A stretch of DNA of 29,173 nucleotides from DATKLX01 sp035542155 (GCA_035542155.1 DATKLX010000133.1:1-29173), one strand, 5' to 3'; positions 1-8,125 are shown, numbered from the stretch's first letter. Notes: generated from the sequence alone by a model not told the origin. Numbers and translations are program-made.

Positions 1-138
1 TTCCTCAAGTCGCTGGTTTGCCTCCGGCTTCCTCCAGACCCCACCTCGCGGTAACGCCCTTGCCTTTGGCTAATGGTTGGTGCGACCAACCTCCATATGA
101 GTCTTTCACTCACCAGTCAACGCCCATGCTGGGCGCAC
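1..138 (-). mobile_element. Group II intron (class C-like), 5' end only
   Basis: Read on the minus strand from 138, the sequence starts with GTGCGCCCAGCATGGGCG, a typical group II intron 5' end (GUGYG) running into domain I. Further typical domain I blocks follow in order: GGTGAGTGAAAGACTC, TTAGCCAAAGGCAAGGGCG, GGTCTGGAGGAAGCCGGAGG and CAAACC...TGAGGAA. From memory, this order matches the Oceanobacillus iheyensis class C intron. The 5' splice site lies four bases beyond the stem of an intrinsic terminator (143-174), which is the known class C target. The rest of the ribozyme and any intron-encoded reverse transcriptase lie beyond the left edge. No protein should be called here. Confidence 0.85.
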
Positions 139-142
139 TAGA

Positions 143-174
143 AACACGCCCTGGAGCGATTTCCAGGGCGTGTT
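143..174 (-). terminator. Intrinsic terminator downstream of the metallophosphoesterase gene; intron target
   Basis: A perfect 13-bp stem (143-155 with 162-174) closes a 6-nt loop, 28 bases past the stop codon of the metallophosphoesterase gene. On the minus strand the stem is followed by TTTCTA-type sequence, of which only TCTA remains beyond the stem before the group II intron starts. The T-tract has probably been separated from the stem by the insertion. Confidence 0.75.
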
Positions 175-202
175 CTCATTTCCCCCTCATCTACAGTCGC
201 CC

Positions 203-1978
203 TTACTTCTTCAAAGTTTGCCCGACGGCGAAATCGCCGTTGTAGTTCACCACGGCCCAGACTGAATTCTTGGCCAGATCCACTCCATAGGTTCCCAGCC
301 CATATTCAGCCTTCCAGGGACCGAACACGAATTTCTCATCCGCAGGCGCGTTCAGAGATACCGCTTTTACCCACTTCCCCTCCGCGTTGCGGGACAGCAC
401 GGTAATAACGCCGGCGCGCATCAGAAGGCGTTCGAGAGCGGTCGGCTTGATGCTGAGCGAGAGAACGTACGGATCCGTCTGTTTCCCTGCAATCTTCGCC
501 ATGCCGTCCAGGCTGAGGATGTCGCTGCTCAGCCAGCCGCTGCGCGGGCTCCAGCCGGTGGTCACATAGGCGTTCAACGCTTTGCCGTAGTTGGTGGCAG
601 CCGTCGAGCTATTGGTCCCGCTCAGAACAGCCATCGACGTGCCGCGGAATTCCGGATCCTTCCTGGATTCAGCCTGAATGGTATCGGTCATCGTATAAGA
701 CCCACCCTGAGGCACCAGGTTCGTAGTCCCGTTTATACTGTACTGGAACGAGGACATTTTGACGAAATTGAACGGGCCTTTGTAATTGTTGCCGCCGGCG
801 CTGTCACCATAATAGTCGACAGTGACCATCGGCCCATTTAAGGTGAAGATATAATACCCAATCCGCCCAAGGTCCTGCTGGATCGGTTGATCCAAGGCGG
901 ACACCGGGGCTTTGGGAACATAAAATTTCGAGCTGTCGGATTGTGCAATCAACTGGCGGACGCTGCTCTGGCGGTTCGGGCTGGTCAGGAAAGAATAGTA
1001 ATGGTGGTGGTCGTGACCTGAGATGAAGATGTCGACCTTGTTGGCCTGCATGGAAGCCACGAAGTCATTCTCGGCAGCGATCTTCGCGTTGAGCGCCGCT
1101 AGCTGATCGGGGGTGAGTGTGTTCGTGTCGACTCCATTGCCATCGCCAGGATCTGTCGCGACGACCTGCCCGCCGAACAGGTTGTCTTTGTGGTTGCCGC
1201 CCAAAATATTCTTGTGCGTAAACACAAAAGCGTGCGTGTCTTCCGGCCGGCCGTGGAGAGTGTCATTAATCCAGCCTTGCTGCTGCGGGATGGTGCTGTT
1301 CAGGTAGCTCCCGTTCACGTCAAACTGGTCGAGGAGCATGAATGTCGCGTTGCGGTAACGGAAGGCGTATGAGACGCTGTTGTTCTCCTGGTTTACCTGA
1401 TCGGGAGCCGTAAAATCGCGCCCGACCTTGAACGGTTGGCCGCTTATTTGCGCGGGTGGATTATTGGTCCGCTCTGGTTCAGGGATCAGGTCGATGGTGA
1501 TATCTGCTGGGGTAGTGTTATTCAGGCCAGTCCCAATCTGTGGGAAGGCGTGCAGCATTTCAGGGCCCGAGGTTAGATCCGGAGGGGTCTCGGCGGCTTC
1601 ATGGTTGCCGCGCAGCGGGTAGAAGCCGATCCCGGCGTTATACAGATCCTGGGCATACAAGGCACGGGTGCCAATATTGGTCGCGCTGCCGACATCCACT
1701 GTATCGCCGACGGCGATGACCAGGTCCACGTGGGCGGCGATAAACTGCTGGTCTACCTGTTTAATGATGTTTGCGGCGGTCGTATTGGGATTCATTCCAT
1801 CCGGTGGGACAGTCCACTGTGTATCGGAGATCAGGCCGAAAGACCAGGCGCCATCCTGCTTATCTCTGAAATCGTCCATCGCGGAAACGACGGCCAAAGG
1901 CAGCAACGCTCCGACCAGGATCATGGCGATCAGCAGCGGGCTGATGATCGCTTTCAATCTGGCAGACAATCTGTTCAT
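203..1978 (-). CDS. Secreted calcineurin-like metallophosphoesterase
   Basis: A 591-residue exported phosphoesterase of the calcineurin-like superfamily. An N-terminal hydrophobic stretch (about residues 12-32) ending in VVSA looks like a cleavable signal peptide or anchor. The two-metal site motifs appear in order: D52-T-Q54 (the first block is DxQ instead of the usual DxH), GDTVD at 91-95, GNHE at 124-127, H255 in FTHKN, and GHDH at 321-324. About 170 C-terminal residues after the catalytic domain look beta-rich and are unassigned. The start is backed by a GGAGC ribosome site about 8 nt upstream. The gene stands alone, ending in an intrinsic terminator. The substrate cannot be read from the sequence; a phosphomonoester or phosphodiester outside the membrane is inferred. 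Confidence 0.88.
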   Translation of the reverse strand: MNRLSARLKAIISPLLIAMILVGALLPLAVVSAMDDFRDKQDGAWSFGLISDTQWTVPPDGMNPNTTAANIIKQVDQQFIAAHVDLVIAVGDTVDVGSATNIGTRALYAQDLYNAGIGFYPLRGNHEAAETPPDLTSGPEMLHAFPQIGTGLNNTTPADITIDLIPEPERTNNPPAQISGQPFKVGRDFTAPDQVNQENNSVSYAFRYRNATFMLLDQFDVNGSYLNSTIPQQQGWINDTLHGRPEDTHAFVFTHKNILGGNHKDNLFGGQVVATDPGDGNGVDTNTLTPDQLAALNAKIAAENDFVASMQANKVDIFISGHDHHHYYSFLTSPNRQSSVRQLIAQSDSSKFYVPKAPVSALDQPIQQDLGRIGYYIFTLNGPMVTVDYYGDSAGGNNYKGPFNFVKMSSFQYSINGTTNLVPQGGSYTMTDTIQAESRKDPEFRGTSMAVLSGTNSSTAATNYGKALNAYVTTGWSPRSGWLSSDILSLDGMAKIAGKQTDPYVLSLSIKPTALERLLMRAGVITVLSRNAEGKWVKAVSLNAPADEKFVFGPWKAEYGLGTYGVDLAKNSVWAVVNYNGDFAVGQTLKK

Positions 1979-2363
1979 TTTACGCTCCTATCATCAACAG
2001 TTTCGGGGTTCGTGTTCTTCCAGCTCAATCGATCTCACGTTTTCCTTTTTTTTATGCTGTGATGATCGTTCCAGATAGGTTTTCGCCGATGCCAGACCAT
2101 TCCAGCCTCCTCTCCTGGAAAATGAATGTGCGAAAACAGTCGCTGGAATGTGGTTCCAGTGATCCGGTCGAGTTTATAGTCTCGCGGAAGTTAGATTGAA
2201 ATACCGGAAGTTTCAATTAGAACAATAACATGAGAGCTTTATGGGCCCGTGAACAGATTGTTATCAGATTGTAAAGAGAATATGGATATAAAAGGTGTTT
2301 TATCCCAATAATTCCCCGAATTCTGGGTAGGGTGGATGGAGGTAGGACGAAATCCTGAGGGTT
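1979..2363. promoter_or_regulatory. Non-coding gap upstream of the metallophosphoesterase, with a TTCCAG motif cluster
   Basis: No gene was found in these 385 bases. The hexamer TTCCAG or its complement CTGGAA occurs five times within 91 bp: 2069-2074, 2100-2105, 2115-2120, 2143-2148 and 2154-2159. These form two inverted pairs with 9-nt and 5-nt spacers. A weak minus-strand promoter candidate is TTTCAA (2196-2201), 17 nt, TATAAA (2173-2178). The motif cluster would lie in the transcribed leader of the phosphoesterase gene if that promoter is real. Confidence 0.4.
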
Positions 2364-2380
2364 TTAGAAGCCCTCAGGAT
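2352..2380 (-). terminator. Hairpin terminator overlapping the end of nadD
   Basis: A 10-bp stem (2352-2361 with 2371-2380) has a 9-nt loop holding the nadD stop codon. Only a short T-run follows on the minus strand (TTTCG), so termination may be weak or need Rho. Confidence 0.55.
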
Positions 2381-2990
2381 CTTCCGTATGGTACAGCCCT
2401 CCTGCAAGGATTAAGTGATATACCTTCTCGGGTAAATAATACCGGAAGGGCCGTCCCTCCGCCACCCGCCGGCGGATCTCGTGGGAGGAGATCTCCAGCA
2501 GCGGCGCATCAATCCATTCCAGCTTGGCGCTGATCCCCGGGATCTCCCGTTCCAGCCGGCCCAGGTTGATCCGGTCCTCCGGGCGGCGCATCACCCCCAG
2601 CGCAGCGCAGGCCGCCAACAGCTCGCGCGGGCAATGCCAGGTCGGCAGGTCGTGCAGCGAGTCTCCCCCGATCAGATAGACCAGGTCCGCGCCGGGGAAT
2701 TGCTTTTGCAGCCGTAACACGGTGTCCAGGGCATAATGGGGTCCGGGGCGATCCAGGTCGACCCGCGAGAGCTCGAAGGCCGGGTTATCCCCGATCGCCG
2801 CCTGGACCAGCTCCAGCCGCGGGCTCACCGCGGAAACCGCCTGTCCTTGCTTGTGCGGCGGGTCCGGCGTCAGCACCCAGAGCAGGCGCTCCAGGCGAAG
2901 CTGGTCGCGGGCTTCCTCGGCCAGGATCAGGTGCCCCAGGTGGGGCGGGTCGAACGTGCCGCCAAAAATCCCGATTCTTAATCCTGCCAT
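2364..2990 (-). CDS. nadD: Nicotinate-nucleotide adenylyltransferase
   Basis: This enzyme adenylates nicotinate mononucleotide with ATP to give deamido-NAD, the penultimate step of NAD synthesis in the cytoplasm. The 208-residue protein has the usual NadD length. It carries the nucleotidyltransferase motif GGTFDPPHLGH (10-20), the GGDSLHDLPTW block (108-118), and ISSHEIR (167-173), the counterpart of the family ISSTxIR motif. Its start codon lies inside the 3' end of obg (13-nt overlap), so the two are translationally linked. The gene ends in a hairpin (2352-2380). The usual nearby partner rsfS is absent, and a non-coding gap follows. Confidence 0.95.
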   Translation of the reverse strand: MAGLRIGIFGGTFDPPHLGHLILAEEARDQLRLERLLWVLTPDPPHKQGQAVSAVSPRLELVQAAIGDNPAFELSRVDLDRPGPHYALDTVLRLQKQFPGADLVYLIGGDSLHDLPTWHCPRELLAACAALGVMRRPEDRINLGRLEREIPGISAKLEWIDAPLLEISSHEIRRRVAEGRPFRYYLPEKVYHLILAGGLYHTEDPEGF

Positions 2991-4237
2991 TCCAGCTCAT
3001 AGTCCCCGATGAACACTGTGTCCCCGTTCTGGACCCCCGCCTCGCGCAGCGCGTCTTCCAGCCCGATGCGCTGCATGATGTGGTGAAAACGGGTCACCGA
3101 ATCATCGTGCTGCCAGTAGGTCATCGCCGCCGCGCGCTCGATCGCCGCTCCGGTGACCTTCCAGCCCTCCGGGGTTTGTTCGATGTGGAAGGTCCGCGGA
3201 TCATCTGGGGGCCGGTAGACCGGCAGGCTGGTCACCGGCTCGGGCTCCGGTGTGGACTTGAGCAGCTCCGCGGCTTTCCACAATAACTGGCGGATGTTTT
3301 CCCCGGTCGCCACTGAAACGGCCATCGGCTCGTACCCCCGCTTCTCCAGCCCGGCCTTGATCTTCGGCCAGCGTTCGCGCACCTCGGGCAGGTCCATCTT
3401 GTTTAGCGCCACCACCTGGGGTTTCTTGCCCAACTGCGGGTCGAACAGGGCCATCTCGCCGTTGATCTGTGAAAAATCGGCCAGGGGGTCTTCCGCCAGC
3501 CCGTTGAGCAAGTGGATCAGGATCCGCGTGCGCTGGATGTGGCGTAGAAAGGCGTCCCCCAGCCCGGCTCCCGCGTGCGCCCCCTCGATCAGCCCCGGGA
3601 TATCTGCCAGGACCAGGCTGGTATCCTCGTCCAGGTCGGCCACACCCAGGTTCGGCTCCAGGGTGGTGAAGGGATAATCGGCGATCTTCGGTTTCGCGTT
3701 GGTCACCGAAGCCAGCAGGCTGGATTTCCCCGCGTTGGGCGCCCCCACGATCCCCACGTCGGCGATCAGCTTCAGCTCCATCCGCAGATTGCGCTCGACT
3801 GCCGGCTCCCCCTTTTCCGCGGTACGCGGCGCCTGGCGGCTTGCGCTGGCAAAATGCTGGTTGCCGCGCCCGCCACGCCCGCCTTTACACACCACCAGCC
3901 GCTGCCCGGGCTCGACCATGTCCCCCAGCAGGTTGCCTCCGTCCAAATCGCTGACGATCGTCCCCGGCGGGACGGGGATCACCAGGTCGGCGGCCGATTT
4001 CCCGCTCATGTTGTTTGGCCCGCCGTTGCCCCCATCCGGGGCGACGTACCGCGATTTGTGCCGGAACGCCGAAAGAGTATTCAGCGTCGGGACTACCTCG
4101 AGGACCACGTCGCCGCCGCGTCCACCGTCCCCACCGTCCGGGCCGCCGCGTGGAACGTACTTCTCACGGTGGAAGTGGACCATCCCATCCCCACCCTTCC
4201 CGGAGCGGACGTAAATTTCAACTTCGTCGATGAACAT
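2978..4237 (-). CDS. obg: Obg/CgtA GTPase
   Basis: Essential ribosome-associated GTPase acting in 50S subunit assembly and stress control. The 419 residues show the full Obg layout. The glycine-rich Obg fold spans about 1-158, with GKGGDG and repeated GGxGG. The G domain has P-loop GAPNAGKSS (165-173), G3 DIPGL (212-216) and G4 NKMD (279-282). A C-terminal OCT domain occupies about 345-419. It starts at the canonical MFIDEV N-terminus and overlaps nadD by 13 nt. A strong terminator (4303-4342) separates it from the upstream cDPG-synthase-like gene, so it probably has its own promoter in 4238-4300, though none is clear there. Confidence 0.96.
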   Translation of the reverse strand: MFIDEVEIYVRSGKGGDGMVHFHREKYVPRGGPDGGDGGRGGDVVLEVVPTLNTLSAFRHKSRYVAPDGGNGGPNNMSGKSAADLVIPVPPGTIVSDLDGGNLLGDMVEPGQRLVVCKGGRGGRGNQHFASASRQAPRTAEKGEPAVERNLRMELKLIADVGIVGAPNAGKSSLLASVTNAKPKIADYPFTTLEPNLGVADLDEDTSLVLADIPGLIEGAHAGAGLGDAFLRHIQRTRILIHLLNGLAEDPLADFSQINGEMALFDPQLGKKPQVVALNKMDLPEVRERWPKIKAGLEKRGYEPMAVSVATGENIRQLLWKAAELLKSTPEPEPVTSLPVYRPPDDPRTFHIEQTPEGWKVTGAAIERAAAMTYWQHDDSVTRFHHIMQRIGLEDALREAGVQNGDTVFIGDYELEWQD

Positions 4238-4302
4238 AGGCGTACACTCTGCTTCTTGTGGTTGCGCCCGGCCAAGGGCGCTGAACCTATTTTAATCTTA
4301 TT

Positions 4303-4342
4303 ACACAAAAACTCAGGGATCAGGAGCGCTCCTGATCCCTGA
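4303..4342 (-). terminator. Strong intrinsic terminator after the cDPG-synthase-like gene
   Basis: A perfect 30-bp palindrome (15-nt arms 4313-4327 and 4328-4342) is followed on the minus strand by GTTTTTGTG (4304-4312). It lies 10 bases past the stop codon at 4353 and isolates this gene from obg. Confidence 0.85.
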
Positions 4343-4352
4343 TCTCTGCTCT

Positions 4353-5672
4353 CTATTTCCCAAACTTCGCCTTGAGCACGTCCTCCAGCGTCGGCTGGCC
4401 GATCTCCTGCAGCTCGTAGCGCACCCGCTGCGACGGCTTGTTGATCTTCATGATCCGGTTGAGATCGATCGGCGTGCCGATCAGCACCAGGTCCACGTTG
4501 GCCTTGTTGATCGTCGTCTCCAGGTCGCGGGTCATCTCCTCGCCGTAACCCATCGCCGGCAGGATGGCGCCGGTCTTGGGATATTTGCGGTACGTCTTCG
4601 CGATCGACCCCACCGCGAAGGGCCGTGGGTCGACGATCTCCGCCGCCCCAAAGCGCTGCGCCGCCACGTAACCCGCGCCGTAAGCCATCTCGCCGTGGGT
4701 CAGGGTCGGGCCGTCCTCGATCACCAGGACGCGCTTTCCATGGATCTCCTCCGGCCGGTCGACGAACAGCGGGGAAGCGGCTTCGATCACGATCGCCCTG
4801 GGGTTAAGGGCGGTCAGGTTGTTGCGCACCTGGATCACCGCCTCATGGTTGGCCGTGTCGACCTTGTTGATCACGAACACATCCGCCGAGCGGACGTTGG
4901 TCTCACCGGGGTGATAGGTAATTTCATGCCCGGGGCGGTGCGGATCGGCCACGACGATCGCCAGGTCGGGCTTGTAGAAGGGAAAATCGTTGTTCCCGCC
5001 GTCCCAGAGGACGATGTCGACTTCCTGCTCGGCCTGGCGGAGGATCTTTTCGTAATCCACGCCGGCATAGACCAGGACGCCGTTATCCAGATGCGGTTCG
5101 TACTCCTCGCGCTCCTCGATGGTGCATTCGTACCTGTCCAGGTCGCTGTAATCCGCGAAGCGCTGCACGGCCTGCTTGACCAGGTCCCCGTAGGGCATCG
5201 GGTGGCGGATCGCGGCGACTTTGTAGCCCATCCGGCGCAGGATGAGCGAGACCCGCCGGGTGGTCTGGCTCTTGCCCGACCCGGTCCGGACGGCGCACAC
5301 CGAGACGACCGGTTTTGTGGATTTGAGCTGAGTGGTGTGCAGCCCCATCAGGCGAAAATCCGCCCCGGCGGCAAGCACAGTCGATGCTTTGTGCATCACG
5401 TATTCGTGGGGCACGTCGCTGTAGGCGAACACGACCTGCTCAACCTTCAGATCGTTGATCAGGCTGACCAGATCGCTCTCCGGGCAAATCTGAATGCCCT
5501 GCGGGTACAGCGAGCCGGCCAGCTCCGCCGGGTATTTCCGCCCTTCGATATTGGGGATCTGTGTCGCGGTGAAGGCAACCACTTCATACTCCGGGTTGTC
5601 GCGGAAGAAGACGTTGAAGTTGTGGAAATCGCGCCCGGCTGCGCCCATGATGAGGGTCCGTATGGGTGACAT
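4353..5672 (-). CDS. Cyclic 2,3-diphosphoglycerate synthase-like P-loop GTPase/ATPase
   Basis: A 439-residue cytoplasmic protein resembling archaeal cyclic 2,3-diphosphoglycerate synthetase (CpgS) and its common bacterial relatives, whose real role is mostly untested. A Rossmann-like N-terminal part with MGAAGRD (9-15) precedes a P-loop GSGKS (131-135). WDGGNNDFPF (223-232) and a G4-like NKVD (269-272) follow. I start it at 5672, because an AAGGAG ribosome site lies about 9 nt upstream. The open frame continues to 5954, but those extra 94 codons run through the argS end and the tandem repeat and look like noise. A terminator follows. cDPG is an osmolyte/thermoprotectant in methanogens; whether this protein makes it is not shown by the sequence. 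Confidence 0.85.
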   Translation of the reverse strand: MSPIRTLIMGAAGRDFHNFNVFFRDNPEYEVVAFTATQIPNIEGRKYPAELAGSLYPQGIQICPESDLVSLINDLKVEQVVFAYSDVPHEYVMHKASTVLAAGADFRLMGLHTTQLKSTKPVVSVCAVRTGSGKSQTTRRVSLILRRMGYKVAAIRHPMPYGDLVKQAVQRFADYSDLDRYECTIEEREEYEPHLDNGVLVYAGVDYEKILRQAEQEVDIVLWDGGNNDFPFYKPDLAIVVADPHRPGHEITYHPGETNVRSADVFVINKVDTANHEAVIQVRNNLTALNPRAIVIEAASPLFVDRPEEIHGKRVLVIEDGPTLTHGEMAYGAGYVAAQRFGAAEIVDPRPFAVGSIAKTYRKYPKTGAILPAMGYGEEMTRDLETTINKANVDLVLIGTPIDLNRIMKINKPSQRVRYELQEIGQPTLEDVLKAKFGK

Positions 5673-5720
5673 GAATTTGATTCTCCTTATGCTTGTAAAT
5701 AAGAAAGGTTTGACAAGATT

Positions 5721-5808
5721 CACATCGCTTATGGGGCTGTGATGCCCATCCCACCGCTTATTGGGGCTGGGATGCCCATCACATCGCTTGTGGGGCTGTG
5801 ATGCCCAA
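5721..5808. repeat. Three tandem ~30-bp copies of the argS 3' end
   Basis: Three near-identical units of 29-30 bp lie at about 5721-5750, 5751-5779 and 5780-5808. On the minus strand each reads GGGCATC(A/C)CAGCCCCA followed by AAGCG-type sequence. The unit at 5780-5808 is the actual argS C-terminus (GITAPQAM), and the TGA stop lies at the boundary with the next unit. The other two units are copies beyond the stop codon. Confidence 0.85.
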
Positions 5809-7536
5809 CAGCGCCAGGCAATTGGCAATCGCCTGCCGGGCGGCCGCGACCAGGCGGATGCGGCTCGCGCGCAAACCAGGCTCTGCCTGCAGCACGGGAC
5901 ACTGATTGTAAAAATCGTTGAAGGCTTTGGCCATCTCAAAAGCCAGCGTGGCAATGTACAGCGGGCGGTATTCCGCCGCTGCGCGCTGGACTTCCTTGGG
6001 AAAGCGCGAGATCAAGTCCACCAGGGCGATCTCGACCGGGCTCAACTCGGCGGGCGGCAGGGTCGATCCCGGCATCTCCTCGACCCTGCGCAGGATGCTG
6101 TTCGCCCGCACGTGGGCGTACTGGATGTACGGCGCAGCCTGCCCGTTGAAATCCAGGGCAGCTTCCCAATCGAAGGTGGCGATCTTGGCGCTGTCACGGT
6201 TGAGCATCGGGTATTTGATCGACCCGATCCCCACCGCGGAGGCGACCTCGTTCATCTCACTTTCGCTCAGCTCGGGGTTTTTCTGGCGCACGATCGCCAG
6301 CGCCCGCGCGGTTGCCTCGCGGATCAGGTCCTCCAGCAGGACCACCGTCCCATCCCGCGAGGCCATCACCACGTTGCCCGGCAGGTTGACAATCTCGTAT
6401 GCCAGGTGGTAACAGCGGCTCGCCCACGGGTATCCGGCGATCTCCAGGGTCTTGAATACCTGCTGGAAATGTAGCGACTGGCGCACGTCGACCACGTAGA
6501 TCGATTTGGCCAGGTCGTACTCGCTGAACTTCATTTTCGCCAGGGCCAGGTCCTCGGTCGCGTACAGGGCCGTCCCATCCGAGCGCAGCACCACCAGGAC
6601 GCGGTATTTTTCTTCCTTCAGGCCCAGCTTTTCGTCGATTTTCACGATCACCGGCCCGGTGGGGCGCTCGTCCTCGGCGATTCCCCGCTCGATCAGCTCT
6701 TCCACCGCTACTTTGCCGGGCTCCTCCGCTTCGCTGTTGCTGTACAGCCGGTCGAATTTGATGTCCAGGGTTTTGTATATCTGGTCGAAGCCATCCAGCG
6801 ACCACTGGCGCGTCTCGCGCCACAGCTCCACCACTTCCGTGTCGCGCCGGTCCCAGCGTGAATATACCTCGCGGACTTCCGCCTCCAGCTCGGGGTGCTC
6901 TTCCAGGCGGCGGCTGGCCTCGAGGTACAGGTCCCCCATCCAACGGGTGACGTCTTTCCCCGGCTTTTCCCCGCGGTGATATTTCATGTAATTCCACAGC
7001 CACTTAATCACGTGTAGGCCGATGTCGCCGTAATAATTGGCCCGCACCACATCGTAACCGGCAAAATCGAGGATCCGGCAAACGACGTCTCCCAGTATCG
7101 CGCTGCGCAGGTGCCCCACGTGGAAGGCCTTATGCGTATTGGGCTGCGAAAACTCGACCATCACCTGCTCGCCGCGCCGGGGCTGGCAGCCAAAATCTTC
7201 GTCTTCGCTCAGTACCTCATCCACCACCCGCCGGGTATATTCAGCGGTCGAGAAATACAGGTTCAGGTAGCCCTTGACCGCCTCGACCCGCTCGAAACCT
7301 TCCGGCACACCCAGCTCCGCGGCGACCTGCTCGGCCAGCTCCGCGGCGCGCTGCGGCACGACCACTTTTTTCCCCTGGCGGGATTCCTGGGCTGCGAGCT
7401 GAAAGAAAGAAGTGGAAATCCCCCATTGCCCGCTGAAGGGGATCCAGTTCCACTGCAACGTGGGCTTCGGGAGACCCTCCCTCCGGCAATATTCCCGGAT
7501 CCTGTTCTCGACTTCTTGTTGCTCGGCTTCAAACAT
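5779..7536 (-). CDS. argS: Arginyl-tRNA synthetase
   Basis: Class I aminoacyl-tRNA synthetase charging tRNA-Arg. At 585 residues it has the usual ArgS length. An N-terminal additional domain (about 1-110) leads into the signature SQPNTHKAFHVGHLRS, with the HIGH-type motif HVGH at 139-142. The KMSKS-like loop appears as MASRDG, without the canonical lysines, as in many ArgS. The C-terminal DALR anticodon domain is recognised by APYIQYAHVRA. The protein ends in APQAM, close to the family's usual APxxM end, so the tandem repeat has not extended it. The upstream Shine-Dalgarno is weak (AAAGAG). About 110 nt lie between its stop and the next gene. Confidence 0.96.
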   Translation of the reverse strand: MFEAEQQEVENRIREYCRREGLPKPTLQWNWIPFSGQWGISTSFFQLAAQESRQGKKVVVPQRAAELAEQVAAELGVPEGFERVEAVKGYLNLYFSTAEYTRRVVDEVLSEDEDFGCQPRRGEQVMVEFSQPNTHKAFHVGHLRSAILGDVVCRILDFAGYDVVRANYYGDIGLHVIKWLWNYMKYHRGEKPGKDVTRWMGDLYLEASRRLEEHPELEAEVREVYSRWDRRDTEVVELWRETRQWSLDGFDQIYKTLDIKFDRLYSNSEAEEPGKVAVEELIERGIAEDERPTGPVIVKIDEKLGLKEEKYRVLVVLRSDGTALYATEDLALAKMKFSEYDLAKSIYVVDVRQSLHFQQVFKTLEIAGYPWASRCYHLAYEIVNLPGNVVMASRDGTVVLLEDLIREATARALAIVRQKNPELSESEMNEVASAVGIGSIKYPMLNRDSAKIATFDWEAALDFNGQAAPYIQYAHVRANSILRRVEEMPGSTLPPAELSPVEIALVDLISRFPKEVQRAAAEYRPLYIATLAFEMAKAFNDFYNQCPVLQAEPGLRASRIRLVAAARQAIANCLALLGITAPQAM

Positions 7537-7555
7537 GGCTGCTCTTTATTGACAC

Positions 7556-7636
7556 ATCGTTCTTCTCAGTGGTTCTCTCTTCTTTCTCTGCGAACCCTCT
7601 GCGTACCCTATGCCCTCTGTGTTGAATCTTTTTACG
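7556..7636 (-). repeat. Degenerate CACAGAG-type intergenic repeat, copy 1
   Basis: Read on the minus strand, this stretch is a run of degenerate CACAGAGG/CGCAGAG units starting next to the T-tract of the rpsT terminator. It resembles copy 2 at 20740-20834; both share GTAAAAAG, then a CA-rich CACAGAGG stretch. No reading frame or RNA fold was identified. Confidence 0.45.
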
Positions 7637-7664
7637 CAAAAAGCGGGAGGCTGGTGCTCCCGCT
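7637..7664 (-). terminator. Intrinsic terminator of rpsT
   Basis: An 8-bp GC-rich stem (7642-7649 with 7657-7664) with a 7-nt loop is followed on the minus strand by TTTTTGCG, 50 bases past the rpsT stop. A textbook Rho-independent terminator. Confidence 0.85.
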
Positions 7665-7714
7665 GCTCTTTTCCATCTCGTGACTGGCGCCGGTGAAGGC
7701 TGCCTGCCGGGAAT

Positions 7715-7984
7715 TTATTTCTTCAGGGCAGCCAGTTGCTTCATCAGGCGGCTCTTGCGGCGGGCGGCATTGTTCTTGTGAATCACGCCTTTCGCGACAG
7801 CCTTGTCCAGCGAGCGAATCGCCTGGAGTGTCGCAGCCTGAGCAGTATCGAGTTCGGAGCCTTGTTCGATGGCTACCCGGGCTTTCTGGACGAACGTACG
7901 GGCAGTTCCCCGGTAAACACGGTTGCGGATGCGGCGTTTTTCGTTTTGCTTATTGCGCTTGATCGCGGATTTGATATTAGCCAA
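7715..7984 (-). CDS. rpsT: 30S ribosomal protein S20
   Basis: Small-subunit ribosomal protein binding 16S rRNA. The 89-residue, highly basic protein has the expected S20 opening MANIKSAIKRNKQNEKRR and the conserved HKNNAARRKSRL segment (about 69-80). A GGAGGATC ribosome site lies just upstream of the ATG. It is a single-gene unit with a good promoter at 8024-8052 and a strong terminator at 7637-7664. Confidence 0.97.
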   Translation of the reverse strand: MANIKSAIKRNKQNEKRRIRNRVYRGTARTFVQKARVAIEQGSELDTAQAATLQAIRSLDKAVAKGVIHKNNAARRKSRLMKQLAALKK

Positions 7985-8023
7985 AGTGATCCTCCAAAAA
8001 TTCTTACACCATTGCGGGTTGGA

Positions 8024-8052
8024 ATTTTACCTGAAGGCCCGAAATTTGTCCA
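8024..8052 (-). promoter_or_regulatory. rpsT promoter
   Basis: On the minus strand TGGACA (8047-8052), a 17-nt spacer and TAAAAT (8024-8029) give a sigma70-type promoter with five of six matches in each box. The start would be near 8017, leaving a leader of about 33 nt. Confidence 0.7.
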
Positions 8053-8054
8053 GT

Positions 8055-8080
8055 CTCTCCATGGTTCAATCCGTGGAGAG
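8055..8080. other. Hairpin upstream of the rpsT promoter
   Basis: A 10-bp stem (8055-8064 with 8071-8080, one G-T pair) closes a TTCAAT loop. It lies just behind the rpsT -35 box and 46 bases beyond the restored stop codon of the broken XRE/TPR gene. It has no T-tract on either strand, so a terminator role is uncertain. Confidence 0.4.
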
Positions 8081-8125
8081 TGGGAAATAGATTGCGACTT
8101 TTCAATGTTTTTTGGATGAGCAGGA

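Noticed and set aside
18..245. Short plus-strand open frame at the left edge
   Set aside because: It crosses the group II intron start, the terminator hairpin and the phosphoesterase gene end; there is no ribosome site and no protein signal.
4696..5669. 324-codon plus-strand frame
   Set aside because: Shadow of the cDPG-synthase-like gene on the other strand.
5721..5808. CRISPR-like array
   Set aside because: The units are contiguous with no spacers and are copies of the argS end.
5673..5954. Upstream extension of the cDPG-synthase-like gene
   Set aside because: The 94 extra codons translate the argS end and the tandem repeats in another frame, and a good ribosome site marks 5672 as the start.
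8055..8080. TTCAATC resembling a tRNA T-loop
   Set aside because: Pairing gives a 6-nt loop in a 10-bp stem, and no acceptor, D or anticodon arms are present.
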